A stretch of 64,000 nt of DNA from Aralia elata (Eukaryota > Streptophyta > Magnoliopsida > Apiales > Araliaceae), in contig CM068386.1 of assembly GCA_034770075.1 (NCBI GenBank), positions 85,223,265-85,287,264 on the forward strand. The letters run 5' to 3'. The translations under genes and the position numbers were made by a program. The notes beneath the pieces are model-generated. The model was not told where the DNA came from. It saw only the letters and a program-made list of their open reading frames with translations, and did no database searches. Positions 24,343 to 36,891 of the stretch are shown here, piece after piece (the stretch's first letter is position 1; every line of letters begins with the position of its first letter).

Positions 24343-27300
24343 ATCTCCCACTTGCACTAAAGCCAATCGTCATGGTATCTAATACCCTTCTTCTCTAAGT
24401 GACGATCATCCTGCTGTTTGGATAAAGCTTCAGTAAATGGATATGCAATGTTGTTCTTGAGAGTCCACTATCTCTATAGTTACTTCTCCTCTTTCAATGA
24501 TTCCACTAATCAAATGAAAGTGTCGCAATACATGTTTGAATCCAAGATGAGACTTAAGAACTATTCCTAGTTCTGTAATGAACTTTTCATCCAAACAATC
24601 AACTTGCAGCTTCATTTACAGCTATATACTTTGTCTTTATCACTAAACAAGCAACTCTTTACTATTTGAAACCTTTCCAATTTACTGCACCACCATTCAA
24701 GGTAACGATTTACTTTAAAGTGGATTTATTATCGTCTTGGTCAGTCTGAAAAATTTGAGTCTGTTAAGCCCTCTAGTTTTTATTCAGACCCGCCATTAAT
24801 CATAATCACATCTTTAGTACTGGTTAAGTACCTAAAGATGTTTATCACTGTCTTAAAGTAATCTTCTCCAGAATATGACTGATCAACATCAAGCCTAGTA
24901 AATTCATTGCATACATGATAGTAACTCATGCGATCTCTCCTTCAATTGGGGACAATTTTAGAGAGATTCACTCCATGGCTCATCACCATGAGACCTCTCT
25001 TGGAGTTTGCCATGCTAAACGCCTTTAGCATCAAATGAATATACGTTTCTTGGGTCAAGCCGAACATCCTTTTAAATCTATCTATATAGATTTATATCCC
25101 CAATTTATAGGATGCTCCTCCCAAGTCATTCATGGAGGAATGTTTAGACAATGTTATCTTTACTGACTGTAGCATTGGTGTGTTATTCCTTGTCAGTAGT
25201 ATATCAATATATAATACCAAGAATGTCACAGTGCTCCCACTGACCCTTTTGTACACACAAGGTTCATTCTCGTTTTTGATAAAATTAAACTCTTTTGATT
25301 GTCTCATCAAAATGAATGTTCCATCTTTGAGAAGCTTGCTTTAATCCATAAATGGATCATTGTAGCTTAAAACACGATTTGCTTCAACCTTTGAAACAAA
25401 TTCCTCTGGCTGTATCATACATACATTCTCCTCAAGTCTTCATTGAGGAAGGGTGTCTCCACATCCATTTTGCCAGATTTCGTAATAAGCTGCAATCACA
25501 AGCAAAATCCAAATAGACTTGAGCATTACCCGGTAATAAGGTTTTATCACAGTCAACTCCTTGACTTGAAAAACCTTTTAAACAGGTCTGGTCTTATAGG
25601 TCTCCACCTTGCCATTTGCCCTAGTCTTTATCTTAAAGACCCATATTCACACTCTAGGCACTATGCCCTTTTGTGGAGTAACCAGAATCTATACTTGGTT
25701 CTCATACATGGAGTCCATTTTTGGATTTCATGGCCATCTGTCATTTCTCTGAGTGTCTTCTACTTATAGCCTTATCGTATATAACTGGATCATCATCCTC
25801 TATGATACGTACCTCATCATCATCCTCTATGATGAATCCATACCTCACAGGTATCTTCGGAACTCTTCCAGATTTATGATTCGGTTGTGGTACAATAGGT
25901 CTATCTACAGGTTCCTCGGTTCGACTTAAAGTGCTTTGTGGTTCTTGAACTCCTTCAAGATCTATTACCCTCCCACTAGCTCCTTCAATGATAAACACCT
26001 TTATCTAAGAAAGCAGCGTGTAGGATTATAGTAATAATACCCTAAACTTTCTTTAGGATATCCCATAAATCTGCACTTGTCAGATTTTGTCCCAAACTTA
26101 TCTTTGAAACCTTTTTCACATAAGCTAGACAACCCCTTATCTTAACATACTTAAGATTAGGAATCCTCCCTATCCATAACTTTTATGGAGTCTTGAGGCT
26201 GGATTTTGAGGTTACCTTATTTTGTAGATATGCAGCCGTTTCTAGGGCATAACCCCAGATGGATATTAGAATGTCGGTAAAAATCATTATGGACTGCACC
26301 ATGTCCAACAAGGTACAATTTCTCCTTTTAGATACACCAATCAATTATTACGTATCAGAAGGTGTCCATTATGAGAAAATACCATTTTGAGATGATCTAG
26401 AAACTTATTGCACAAGTATTCTTTCCTCGATCTGATCAAAGAATCTTAATACTTTGTCAATTTGTTTCACTTCTGAATTCTTTGAACCTTTCAAATGATT
26501 CAGACTTGTATTTCATTAAATACACATATTCAACTCTTTGAATGATCATCTCCTTTTCTTTTACTAGTTTGTTCAATTTGCAAAATGTTTTTCATGTAAG
26601 TCAAGTATACAAAGTCTATCAAGTATTCTTCCAGTTTCAAACAAAATATTATCATTATAAATAAAACAACAATTGTTCTTAAATATAATACCAGAACCTT
26701 CCTTGTCCAACAACGAAAGTTCTAATATTTCTAATGAGAACTGGAACATAATAACAACTTATTAACTTAATATATTTGCCCGTAGGCAATGCTAAACTAT
26801 AAGTTCCTATGGTTAATGCAGCAACCTTTGCTCCATTCCCACACATAAGATTACTTACTCTTTGTTTAGCTTTCTACTTCTGCTTAGTCTCTGCAAAGAA
26901 TTGCATATGTGAGAACTACAACCGGTATCCAATACCCAAGTAGAACCTTGACTTACAGAAAAAATTTATTTCAATCATGAACAAACCTATATTTGTAACC
27001 GAAACTTCACTAAGCTTCTTCTGGTTAGCCTCTGTAAGATACTTCTTACAGTTTTCCTTTCCAGTATCTAGGCTTATTGCAGTGGAAACAAACTCCTTTG
27101 CTATCTGCATCAGTCTTGTTCTTATTGTCCTTTATTTTTGCCTTTCCATTTACCTTCTTTGAATTGTTCTTCTTTTTAAAAAAAATCCTTTGGCCCTCTT
27201 CCGCTCCCTGGAAGAATCATCTACTAGTAAGACTTGGTCTTTCTTGGTTGAAAAGTGACTCTTTACAGTTTTCAACATGTTTAAGCAACTCAGGCAGGCT

Positions 27301-27850
27301 GACATATAGCTTGTTCATGTGAAATTCACAACATTTGTGAGAAAGAGTCCAGATGTGATTGCAAGATCAAATCTTGGATCAATTCTCCATCCATTAAAAC
27401 CAGTTGTCCCAATTGTTCAATCAGATTGATCATTTTGAGGACATTTGTCTATACTGTAGTGCCATCGGTTATTCTAGATTGGAAGAGCTCCTTAGATATC
27501 TGATATCTAATAGTCCTACTTTCCTCACCCTTCAACTCCTTGAAGGTGCAAGAGTATAGTAGGAGCATCCATAGTTTCATGCTGACGCTGAAGCTCGTTA
27601 CTCATGGATGCGAGCATGATGCATTGAGCCAACTGTGCATCATCTTAACCACTTTCTAAAAGTAGCAATCTCTTCCTCAGAGGCATTGTCTGCAACCATT
27701 GCAGGGATAGACATATTAAGGATATAAGATAACTTTTCAACCTTGAGAACTATTCTCAAATTTCTTAACCAATCCGTGTAATTCGGTCCGGTTAATTAAC
27801 ATTTAATATGCTATGCAGTGATAGTGAATTAGACATCGTAAAATTCTATA
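24343..27850 (-). pseudogene. Copia gag-pol remnants with many stops and frameshifts
   Basis: Reading the minus strand from right to left: gag-like sequence at about 27300-27850 and the zinc-knuckle region with KRxCKKYLTEANQKKL-like wording at about 26990-27110. The linker before RT is at 25741-25998 (RVPKIPVRYGFII, acidic tail). An RT fragment at 25092-25310 includes NENEPCVYKRVSGS and a catalytic box reading LYIDILL, one Asp short of the usual double Asp. RNase H-like wording lies at 24430-24900. No frame exceeds about 90 codons, so nothing functional remains. Confidence 0.7.
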
Positions 27851-29754
27851 AATGAATTTGTAATTTAACAACATTTCAGCATACATTCATTTTAATTAAT
27901 TACCAAAATAAATTAGGCCTTTATTTTAAATTGGTATCTCCCACTATTTTCATCAAACTATATTACCCTCAATATACAGTTCGACAAATCTAATTAAAGA
28001 TTTGCTAGTGAGAATAAGGACCCCATTTCAAATGTATATAGCCTTGTGTGACACAACAAACGATATATATATAAATAGGTAGACAACTATTGTCAATTAC
28101 ATCACTATGTAACTCCTTTTAATTTGCCTCTTAGATTATTTTGATCAAGTGTGACACATCCGAATCAAAATTATCCAAGTTAAGTCCAACCTAGCACTTC
28201 CATATATTCGAAAGAAAAACACTATCCTTGTGTGACACAACAAAACAGCATCTTTCAGTCTATGTATAAGCATCAAATGTGATAAAGCAACATCTTAAAT
28301 ATTTAATACTTGCCTTGTGTGACACAACAAACTCATATTAAATATTTAATACTGTATCGCTTTACCATGCTAGAAGGCGACGTTCGATATTCCAAATATC
28401 TTTGAACGCTTAGGACTTAATATAATTTCTTTGAGGGGTTTGTTATTATTTGTCTCATCTTGTTTAGCGCGCATGCACATATATATATATAAAATACGCG
28501 TCATATTATTTTATATGCGAAGCATGTTGGATAATATAATATATATATATATATATAGTAAGCATGCACATATAGAATATTATATTCTACCTGGATTGAT
28601 TATGGACTTTTATTCTAGTTTGGTTCACTAGAGCCATCAAGTGAACCAAAAGGTCAAACCTAGGGTGCAAGAATTAAATTTAAATATAACTATTACATTT
28701 AAACCTGGGCTCCATTACAAACGGGTCTTCAAGCACTCCTTGCTTCTTTGTCTTCAATTCTTCAAAATTAATTCTAACTAGTCCTATTACAAAAACTATT
28801 TACAATAAATAGAAACCTTGATCAGCAGTCAATGGGAGATACATAGGAGGGAGATAGAATTTACATTAAAAAAAATTAGAGAAGACGAGGTACGCATACC
28901 CCATTTATAAAAATCCATACATTCAAGCATCCACTAGAATAAATCCAATCACACATTGGTCAACAATCCATAATCAATCCCTATTTATTATCATATATAT
29001 CTCTATATGTATCAATAAATAACATTCATCCCATGAATAATAAAACCATTCCATATATGCATTGATATCATTTAATGGGCAATATTAGTTAGTATAAAAT
29101 TCAATTTCAACTCCAATTAGTTATCATGGAATCCAATTCCAGCTCTAATTAGTTATCATGAAATTCACTTTCAATTAAAATAAACTTCTTTATTTTAATC
29201 ATATTCCAAATCAAAATAAACTCTTTTATTTTAATTTATCCAAATTTTTTTTATTTTTTTTTGAATAAAAATAAACTCCTTTATTTTAATCAAATTCCAA
29301 ATCAAAATAAACTCCTTTATTTTAATTAATATGGAAACCAATTTCAAGTTTAAAATAAACACCTTTATTTTTAACTTACAATTGTTGGAAAATAAAATAT
29401 GTTGAATCCTATTCCTTATCAAAATAAACATCTTTATTTTTAAGGAAACATGGAATCCTATTCCATATGTGAATAAACTCCTTTATTCTAGGAAACATGG
29501 AATCCTATTCCATATATGAATAAACTCCTTTATTCTAGTTAACGTAGAATCCAATTCCAAGTTAAAATAAAACTTTTAATTTTAATCATATTCCAATTAA
29601 AATAAACCTTTTATCTTAATTGAAAATAAATAAAATCAAAATAAAAAATAAAATAAAATAATTTTACACAAACAATTATGCCCAATTAAATTGTTCTAAA
29701 CACATATCAATGTATATACAGAATCAAAACAATTAATAATTCGCATAAAGTTTG
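27851..29754 (-). other. 5' leader of the Copia element with short repeats
   Basis: Non-coding, very AT-rich. Contains three copies of ccttgtgtgacacaacaaa (about 28044, 28232, 28313), AT dinucleotide runs near 28480 and 28535-28557, and at 29160-29600 a series of imperfect repeats built on aataaactcctttatttta. Confidence 0.6.
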
Positions 29755-29767
29755 GCTCTTGATACCA
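29755..29767 (-). promoter_or_regulatory. primer binding site of the Copia element (tRNA-Met type)
   Basis: The minus strand reads TGGTATCAAGAGC one nt inside the 5' LTR, close to the usual TGGTATCAGAGC. Confidence 0.8.
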
Positions 29768-29768
29768 C

Positions 29769-30089
29769 TGTTAGATTTGTATAACGCGAACATGCAATCA
29801 AATTACATTAATAAAGCAGAAGCGCGATAAAATCAGATTTTAAAATTTTATACAAACCATCACCATGATCTTTCTTTATGCACAATTATTAATTAAACGA
29901 AAGAGACGGAGAATAAGAATGATACCCTTGTAGAATTCTAGCTTCCTCAGGTACAAGTTTACCTCCAATTCCTTCGCGTTCTCCTTGAATTCCACCGATT
30001 AAATTCCTTCCTTTGATCAACCGAATAAGATTACAAAGTATATGCTACATCATATCAAATATGATTGGCTTGTGTGTATACTACTTTCA
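29769..30089 (-). repeat. 5' LTR of the Copia element, internally deleted (321 bp)
   Basis: Matches the first 249 bp and the last 72 bp of the 1799-bp partner. The size equals 1799 minus 1478 exactly, which fits a single microhomology-mediated deletion. Confidence 0.85.
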
Positions 30090-32929
30090 GTAAGTTGGAA
30101 GTCAGTCGGGAAGGGCCTCTATATGGGTTTAGCAACGACCCATTGCACGTGTTTGGTACAATCGAGCTGCCAGTCTCTTTTGGGACCGCCCCACAGCAGG
30201 TTAAAGTGATAGTAAAGTTCTTTGTCGTCCAAGTGGATTCGGTGTACAACGCCATCATAGGCAGACCGACATTGACAGCCCTTCAAGTGGTGAGTTCAAT
30301 TCCCCACTTTAAGGTCAAGTTCCCGGCACCAAACGGAGTTAGGGAGGTTAAAGGGGATCTGGATCTAGCCCGAAGGTGTTACAGGAACACTTTGGTCTCA
30401 TCAGAAGTAGGGGCCAGCAAACAGAGGCAGGCCATGACAATAGAAGTGGAACCTTTCACAGAAGGAAGTACAAAACCTCTGGCTTTACCGGTCGAAGAGA
30501 CAAAAGAAGTAAAATTAATTCTTGGGAAGAAAGAGAAGGTAGTTAAGATCGGTTCGGGATTGAAGGAACCTTTTCGGACGAGTTTGATAGTGTTATTATG
30601 GGTCTACGCTGATATCTTTGACTGGGAGCCCAGTGATATGCCAGGAATTGACGAATCCATTGCAGTGCATAAAATTGTGTGTAGATCCGATGAAAAAGCC
30701 TGTTCGGCAAAAGAGGAGGATTTTTACCCCGGAAAGACAGAAAATTATTGATGAATAGATAGCAAAGCTACTGGAGGCGGACTTTATCTTTGAAATTGGT
30801 TATCCAGAATGGCTAGCGAACGTGGTTCTCATCCAGAAACAAAACGAGAAGTGGAGAGTATGCATTAATTACATGGATTTGAACAAGGCTTGTCCGAAGG
30901 ATTTTTACCCCTGCCACATATTGATTAGCTAATTGATGCGACTTCAGGTTTTGCGATATTGAGCTTTATGGACGCCTTCTCGAGTTATCACCAGATTTCA
31001 ACGTGGAAGAAGGATATCCCGAAGACGGCATTCATCACCCATCAGTCTATCTATGCGTACAAGAAGATGACATTTGGGTTGCTTAACGCATGGGCCACAT
31101 ATCAGCAGATGATAAACTATGTCTCCGGGAAACAATTAGGGAAGAGTATGGAGGTTTATGTAGATGACATGATCGTCAAAAGTCCTTCGGTTCGAGGGCA
31201 CTTGGATGACCTGAAAGATTATTTTCAGACCGTTAGGAAGTATAACATCCGCTTGAACCCAACTAAGTTCACATTCGGTCTTGGGTCGGGGAAGTTTTTG
31301 GGATACATGGTAAGTAAGAGGGGAATTGAAGCGAATCCCAAAAAAAATAAAAGCTATCATGGACATGAAGTCCCCGAAGACGTTTAAAGATGTGTAGAGG
31401 CTAACGGGGCAGATTGTAGCGCTTCAGAAGTTCATGTCAAAGTTAGCAGAAAGATGCCTTCCTTTCTTCGATACTATAAAAGGACCAAAAAATGAGAAAA
31501 CCTTTTAGTGGACTTCTAAGTGTTAAGATGCCTTCCAAGGGATCAAAAGGTACTTGTCCTCTGCGCCATTATTAATGAAGCTGATCCCTTCGGAATATTT
31601 GTACTTGTATTTGAGGGCTAGCTCATTGGTAGTGGGGGCGGTGTTGGTTCGGGAAGCAGTTCCTTGTCTATTATGTTAGGCATGCGATTCGGGATACAGA
31701 AACGAGATATTCGAACTAGGAAAAATCCACTTACGCATTGATCATTGTTAGTAGGAAGTTTCAACATTATTTCCAAGGTCGACTGGTGGTTATATATACA
31801 GACCAGCCCCTGAAAAAAGTGTTGCACAAGCTAGATGTCTCGGGTTGGCTTGCTGTTTGGGCTATAGAACTGACCCAGTTTTTGTTGGAGTATTATCCTC
31901 GGATGGCAATAAAAGGTTAAGCATTTGCCGGCTTCATGGTGGAATGTTCGTTCTCAAAATTGGATATGCCCGAAGCTGCAGTAAGTTCGATATCCGAAGC
32001 CCGACCGATTCAGAAAGCATGGACTCTGTAAGTGGATGGGTCTTCGATAACAGATATCAGTGGTGTAAGGGTAATATTGACGAGTCTAGAGGGGTTTAAA
32101 GTTCAGCAGGCCATCATATTTCAGTTTAAAGCGACTAACAACGAGGCAGAGTATGAGGCCATTTTAGCAAGACTACGTTTGGCTCGAAGCATGGAAGTTC
32201 AGTATTTAGTTATCTTTAGTGATTCTTAATTGGTGGTCAAGAAGATTTTGGGAGAATGAGGCTCGGGAGGCACTGGTTTCAGATAATGGACGACAGTTTA
32301 TGAGAGCTAAGTTTGAGGAGTTCCTGGCAAATCTGAACATTCAGCATCAGAGAACATCGGTAGCACATCCTCAGTCGAGTGTTGAGGTGACAAATCGTAC
32401 TTTTCTCAATGGAATTAAACGGAGACAGGATGAAGCTAAGGGTCGATAGCCAAAAGAGTTGCTCAGTGTTTTGTGGGCTTATAGGACGACTCTGAGGACG
32501 ACAATAGGTGATTTGCCCTTCAGATTGGCATACGGGACTGATGCTTTAGTTTCGGTGGAAATCGGGTCTTCCTCTCTTCGGGCCAGTCAGTACTAGGAGC
32601 TATATAATGATGAAGGGCTTTGATTTAATTTGGATTTGTTAGATGAGGTTCGGGAGTCAGCTGTAGTACGTTTGGCTAACTACCAACGACGAACAGCTAG
32701 GCATTTTAATAAAGGCGTAAAAGTACGGATGTTCGAGGTTGGTGATCTTGTCCTTCGGGAGGCTGAAACGTCTACCCCCCAGAATGCAGGTAAGCTTATG
32801 TCAAACTAGGAAGGTCCTTATGAAGTTGTTGAAGTGCCGAAGCAAGGAACCTACCGGCTTCGGGCGATGGATGGGTCGAAATTAAAAAACACTTAGCATG
32901 CTGGAAGGCTTCGAAAGTACTTTCAATAA
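30090..32929 (+). pseudogene. pol: T1 pol: protease end, RT, RNase H, second RNase H, partial integrase
   Basis: Resumes after the Copia insertion in the protease frame (NAIIGRPTLTAL near 30250). A frameshift near 30710 precedes the RT. RT motifs: NVVLIQKQNEKWRVC and, near 31155, the catalytic YVDDMIVKS. RNase H remnants follow with several stops. A second, archaeal-like RNase H spans about 32020-32235 (KATNNEAEYEAILARL), a mark of the Tat lineage. A deletion near 32250 joins this domain to the middle of integrase, so the zinc region and first catalytic Asp are missing. SDNGRQF and the Glu region remain, and the tail includes the GPY motif. Ends at a stop near 32927-32929. Confidence 0.8.
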
Positions 32930-33339
32930 GTTATGTATTTTTTGTTGACATTGGCAATTATGTAATCTTATCCCATTATCAATAAAGTAGAGTTGTTAAT
33001 TTTTGCAAAATAGTCTTTTCATTTCACTTAGAGTTTTGTACATATGTAAAATTTATTACAAGAAAAGAGAGAGGTTGTAAAATATTTCTTGTTGAGTTGG
33101 GGGGGGTCATCTTTAGCATCGGGTTCATCGTCCGAAGAATCTAAGACGGAGGGATCTTTCTACCGAGCATTCAAATACCCGTCGTCGTATTACCTTAGAA
33201 CCTCTTTGGTCAATTCTAGGATCGATGGTATTCGACAATGAGCTTTAGTTTGGCTTCTTCGGTCATTGAGGGTCCTTGTGCTCTTAATTCATTATTACTT
33301 GTCTCCAATGACTTATGTTCCTTTATCAGTTCAGCCAAT
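32930..33339 (-). pseudogene. T1 3' region with antisense coiled-coil ORF relic
   Basis: After pol, the minus strand from 33339 leftwards reads a charged, coiled-coil-like frame (QLAELIKEHKSLETSNNELR) of about 45 codons up to a stop near 33224. A further frame near 33080-33140 has an acidic run, SSDDEPDAKDD. It is cut on its N-terminal side by the element starting at 33340. Tat-lineage elements are known to carry extra ORFs in antisense between pol and the 3' LTR, and this fits that position. No function is assigned. Confidence 0.4.
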
Positions 33340-34478
33340 TGAGAATTTAGAATAAAATTAATAATGTATTGAGTCAAATTGTACTATAAATATGTCTAAG
33401 ATTTGAATTAAAATATGTGTGAGCTAGGATAAATTATCCTAATAATTTTATTTTTTTCTAAATTTATATTTAGGATTTGTTTGACTAATATTTTCGTATT
33501 TCGCAATATCGAGGTAAGTGGCTTTTCGAACTATTTAGTGTTTTTAAAATTATAGTTTACTTTTATGTATGCCTTAGTAATTTTTCGGATGTCTAAATGT
33601 ACCGTTTTAAAATTGTTATGTTTTATTTAAGGCTTCCATTTAAATTAAAATGTTGTGTTCTTTATTTCAAACTTCGGATCAAGTATTTATTTTTTAATTG
33701 TGAAAATAAGATTATACTGTGAAATAATAAAGTTTTGAATATCGATAAGATTGTGAAACGTTTTTGAAATCCTCAGTCCGACTATGTATAAAACCCGTTA
33801 GTGTTTACGTTTAGTTCCGGAGCTAATATAAGACCTACTAAGGCGCACACCTTTTAGATGCCCTTCTGGGAGCATGCATTTTTATAGATTCCTTAGTAAG
33901 GTGCGTGAACATTGACACTATCGAACTTTTAGGCCGTGTTACAAGGCTATTATAACCTTAGTCGCTAGGGCTGTGGATTAAAAAATATATTATATACATT
34001 GAAATCATTTTTGAAATGTTTTAGTTTTGAAAGCATATATACTATTGTTATTGAACAAAAAGATATTTCAAAAAAGTATTTTTGTAAATTGTACTTGATT
34101 TGGCTAGATAGGAAGAATTGCTACTTGCTGAGCTTTATCGCTCACCCCTTACAAATTTTTACAGGTTCCATTGTTGAGAGCTGAGGACTTATTTGATGCA
34201 CTTTGGATAACTAAAGATTTGTTTAAAATGTCATTTCCTTTAATGTTGAATTTTGATAAAAACTATTAGTTTCGAGGAACTGCGTCTCCATTTTATGTTT
34301 TTGATATTTGGAGGTTTTTCATTTGAAAATGGATTTGAAAGATGTTTATTGTTAGGTTTAATTTAAGATTATTATTGAGTTATTTTGTTTGGGCTGCGCT
34401 ATTGATATTGTTGTCTTGCGAGCCTTTGGGCTTGCGACATATAGCACTTCGGGCCTGTAGCGGGTTCGGGGTGTTACA
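33340..34478 (+). repeat. 5' LTR of element D (about 1139 bp)
   Basis: Starts TGAGAATTTAG, ends GGGGTGTTACA, followed after 4 nt by the primer-site-like sequence. No second copy is in the window, so boundaries rest on the end motifs and primer site. Confidence 0.6.
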
Positions 34479-34482
34479 AAGA

Positions 34483-34494
34483 TGGTATCAGTGC
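34483..34494 (+). promoter_or_regulatory. degenerate tRNA-Met primer site of element D
   Basis: TGGTATCAGTGC, one mismatch from TGGTATCAGAGC, 4 nt after the LTR end. Confidence 0.6.
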
Positions 34495-34655
34495 AGTGGC
34501 CCCTCGCAATGTGTTGGGTTAGAAAAGAAAACTACATATTTCCTGAGGAGTGATTTTGGGAGTTAGTTGTGGGTTATAGTTTTGGCTAATTTAAGAATTT
34601 TGAAGTGAAATAAAGAATAATATAAGGAATCTTCGTATTGTTTGAGGTTTAGTAT

Positions 34656-36891
34656 TTGAGGCTAATTGGGTATTTTATTTTATTTGGTTGTAGGATGGGT
34701 GATCAAAACTTGGTAGATGACTTATCTGAGGGATTTGGAGATTTCGACCCCAAAATTTATTTCACACCCCATAAGAAACCAACCAATAAGTCTGTTCATG
34801 AATCGTTTCAATACGGGATTAGGGATGAAGGGTCAGAGAAGCCTCGAGGACCTAGTTCTCGAGTGAGGAAAGAAAGAGCGAAGAATAATAGGCATTACTT
34901 TAAGGATGAAGTAAGAGATTGTGACATGATCGCAAAGTTAGAGGAAGAGGTTAAACACCTTAGAAGGACATTGAGGGAGATGGATATAAAGTTAGAGTTT
35001 ACCCTAGATGACCGAGATAGATATGCAAGGCATGTTTTGAAGGGATATGAAAGTCTTAAGGAAGCTGTCTGTCGTACGTTTCCTGGTGCAGCGTGTTAGG
35101 AATCATGGTTTAAATTTGATGTTGTGCTCTTAATGTATATGTGTATCAGTAGCTGAATTGTAAAGTCCTTAAGGAAAGACATGTGTACAAGGACTTAGAA
35201 TAGAAAAGATCAAATGTGTTAGGATGATCTACGCTGTATTGAATATCCATCGGATCTAAGCATATTTGTAATATTAAGTATTGTAAAGTCCCTTATTTAA
35301 GGTGATGTACAAAGGACTTAGAATAGAAAAGATCAAACTTGTTAGATTGATCTTATGTGCTGATCGTAGAGTACTACCATACTCCCAGTAAAGGGTCGTA
35401 GAGTAATTAGCCCAACTTCGCAGTCAAAGTATGCCGTCGCAAGTTTTGCCATACGGACGTAGAGCTTCCTCGATAGGTCGTAGAGCTTCCTCGGCAGGTC
35501 GTAGAGCTTCCTCGGCAGATCATAGAGCTTCCTCGGCAGGACATAGAGCTCTCTCGACAGGACGTAGAGCTCTCTCGGCAGAACGTAGGGTTGTCTCTGT
35601 ATCTTAAGACAAACTCTCATAATCGTAGAGTAGTCTCTGTGAGTACTCACAGACTAAATCAGCACCTCTGAAGAAGAACATAAAGGCAAAGCGTTGATGC
35701 TATTTCAGAATGATCAAAATGAAATATAAAGATCACACTGAACGTCTGCAAGCATCAAACGACTATAGAGCTGTAACTCTACAAACACACTAGGAACACT
35801 ACGACTAGCAAGATTGTAGAGTCAACACGTCAGACGAGCAACTCAGATCTGAAATTAATATTCTAAGTTGTCCATAACGATTAAATAGTGGAATGACCTA
35901 ACTAAGATAATTGCTGAATATTAAACAAATCAGTGGGGAGCAAACAGCTATAGTCTGCAGATATTCAGAGCACTATCCCTACCACTATCTTGGTACAGGC
36001 TAATAGAAGCTGACTCACCCCACTACAATAGTCAAACAAGGAATAAACTATTCCTAAGTTCAGTAACACATCTCATCAGAAGGATTAGGTGCAAAGGCCA
36101 CATTCTCAACGAAAAGATTTTTCAGAAGCATCTACATAAGGCAGGCAGATTGAAGTTTCAGATCGAGCAAGTACAATGAAAAGAAAATCATATCTGTCAT
36201 ATTATCATTCCACAATCTGAAGAGAAACATCTTGCTTCGCTGCTGAGTTTATCAAGCCATATGCTTCAAGCAACTCAGTAACAACAAAACAATCACTCTC
36301 TATCAAGTGAAAGGGTCAAAAAGTGACCAACCTAAGTCAAGTCTGCTGGACTTGCTGAGTACCAAAGGGTACAAGAGATTCTAAAGCTACTGGTCTTAAT
36401 TTACAGAGTTCCAAGGTTGTTGGCTTTGAAGAGTACGTTGTGTACTGGAGTTTCAAGACTGCGGGTCTGAAGGAATCTTTGTGATTCAGTTGTAACGATA
36501 TCCTTAGTGGATTTTCTACTCGAGGAGTAGAACAGTGGAGTAGGAGTCTTGTGTGCTCCAAACCACTTAAAGCCTAGTCTCTATCTCTTTGTATTTCTTA
36601 ACTGTCATAACTGCTATAACTGTTTTATCACTGCTTTATTATGTTCTCTACTACCGTTCTATCTCTAAAAGGGGTTTTTATAAATCATATTCCGTTGTGC
36701 TTAGTTATTTGATAATTAACTAAACTGTTAAGCCATTTTTTTGAAAGCTAGAAAAAGGAAAAGTTTTAAAAGAATCTATTCAACTCCCCCTTCTAGATAT
36801 CTTTTGTGCCTTTGAAAACTAACACAGCGGAACCACAAGAGGCAATGGACACATTTATTGAGGAGTTCGACAAACTTCTTGAGATGGTGAA
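34656..36891 (+). CDS. ORF of element D, unknown coiled-coil protein, split by solo LTR and cut by Athila
   Basis: Not recognised as a standard gag. The likely start is the ATG at 34695 (MGDQNLVDDLSEG); an in-frame ATG lies at 34656. Coding parts are 34695-35093 and, after the solo LTR and one copy of cagcg, 36830-36891, where the frame continues (EPQEAMDTFIEEFDKLLEMV) until the Athila LTR begins. Features: charged N-terminal half, KLEEEVKHLRRTLREMD coiled coil, second helical stretch at the end. No stop before the break, so it was open when hit. It could be the N-terminal part of a diverged gag or an extra ORF. Confidence 0.45.
35094..36824 (+). mobile_element. solo LTR (1731 bp) with 5-bp target duplication
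   Basis: Flanked by the exact duplication cagcg (35089-35093 and 36825-36829). Ends are TGTTAGGAATC ... GAAAACTAACA, giving the short inverted repeat TGTTAG/CTAACA. No coding region, primer site or partner LTR, so it is most simply a solo LTR left by recombination. Contains a 21-bp tandem repeat at 35457-35590 (unit close to CGTAGAGCTTCCTCGGCAGGT, about six copies). The plus orientation is suggested by the CT-rich end near 36781-36824. Confidence 0.8.

Larger units (their letters stand above)
22544..30089 (-). mobile_element. degenerate Ty1-copia element
   Basis: Flanked by the exact duplication GTAAG (22539-22543 and 30090-30094). 3' LTR 22544-24342, 5' LTR 29769-30089. The 5' LTR has an internal deletion of 1478 bp bounded by the 4-bp microhomology caac (left-LTR positions 22793-22796 and 24271-24274). 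Primer site at 29755-29767; polypurine tract (reverse complement of atctcccactt) just right of 24342. Coding remnants occur in Copia order on the minus strand. Lineage perhaps Tork-like from gag wording, with low certainty. Confidence 0.85.
7425..33339 (+). mobile_element. T1: old Tat-lineage Ty3-gypsy element, split by two nested insertions
   Basis: Plus-strand element with gag (7996-8798 and 21085-22135), protease (22211-22543 and 30090 on), reverse transcriptase, RNase H, a second RNase H and an integrase fragment ending near 32929. The LARD insertion (8799-21084) and the Copia insertion (22544-30089) split the coding region; in both places the frame resumes after one copy of the 5-bp duplication is removed. 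Many stops and frameshifts, plus a large deletion in RNase H/integrase, show it is old. Its 3' LTR was not found: a Gypsy element starts at 33340, inside the T1 3' region. The right coordinate is where T1 is interrupted, not its true end. Confidence 0.75.

Noticed and set aside
28040..28335. CRISPR-like spaced repeats (ccttgtgtgacacaacaaa, three copies)
   Set aside because: Irregular spacing, only three copies, inside a Copia leader in a plant genome.
29160..29600. Possible satellite array
   Set aside because: Units built on aataaactcctttatttta are irregular in length and spacing and confined to the Copia leader.
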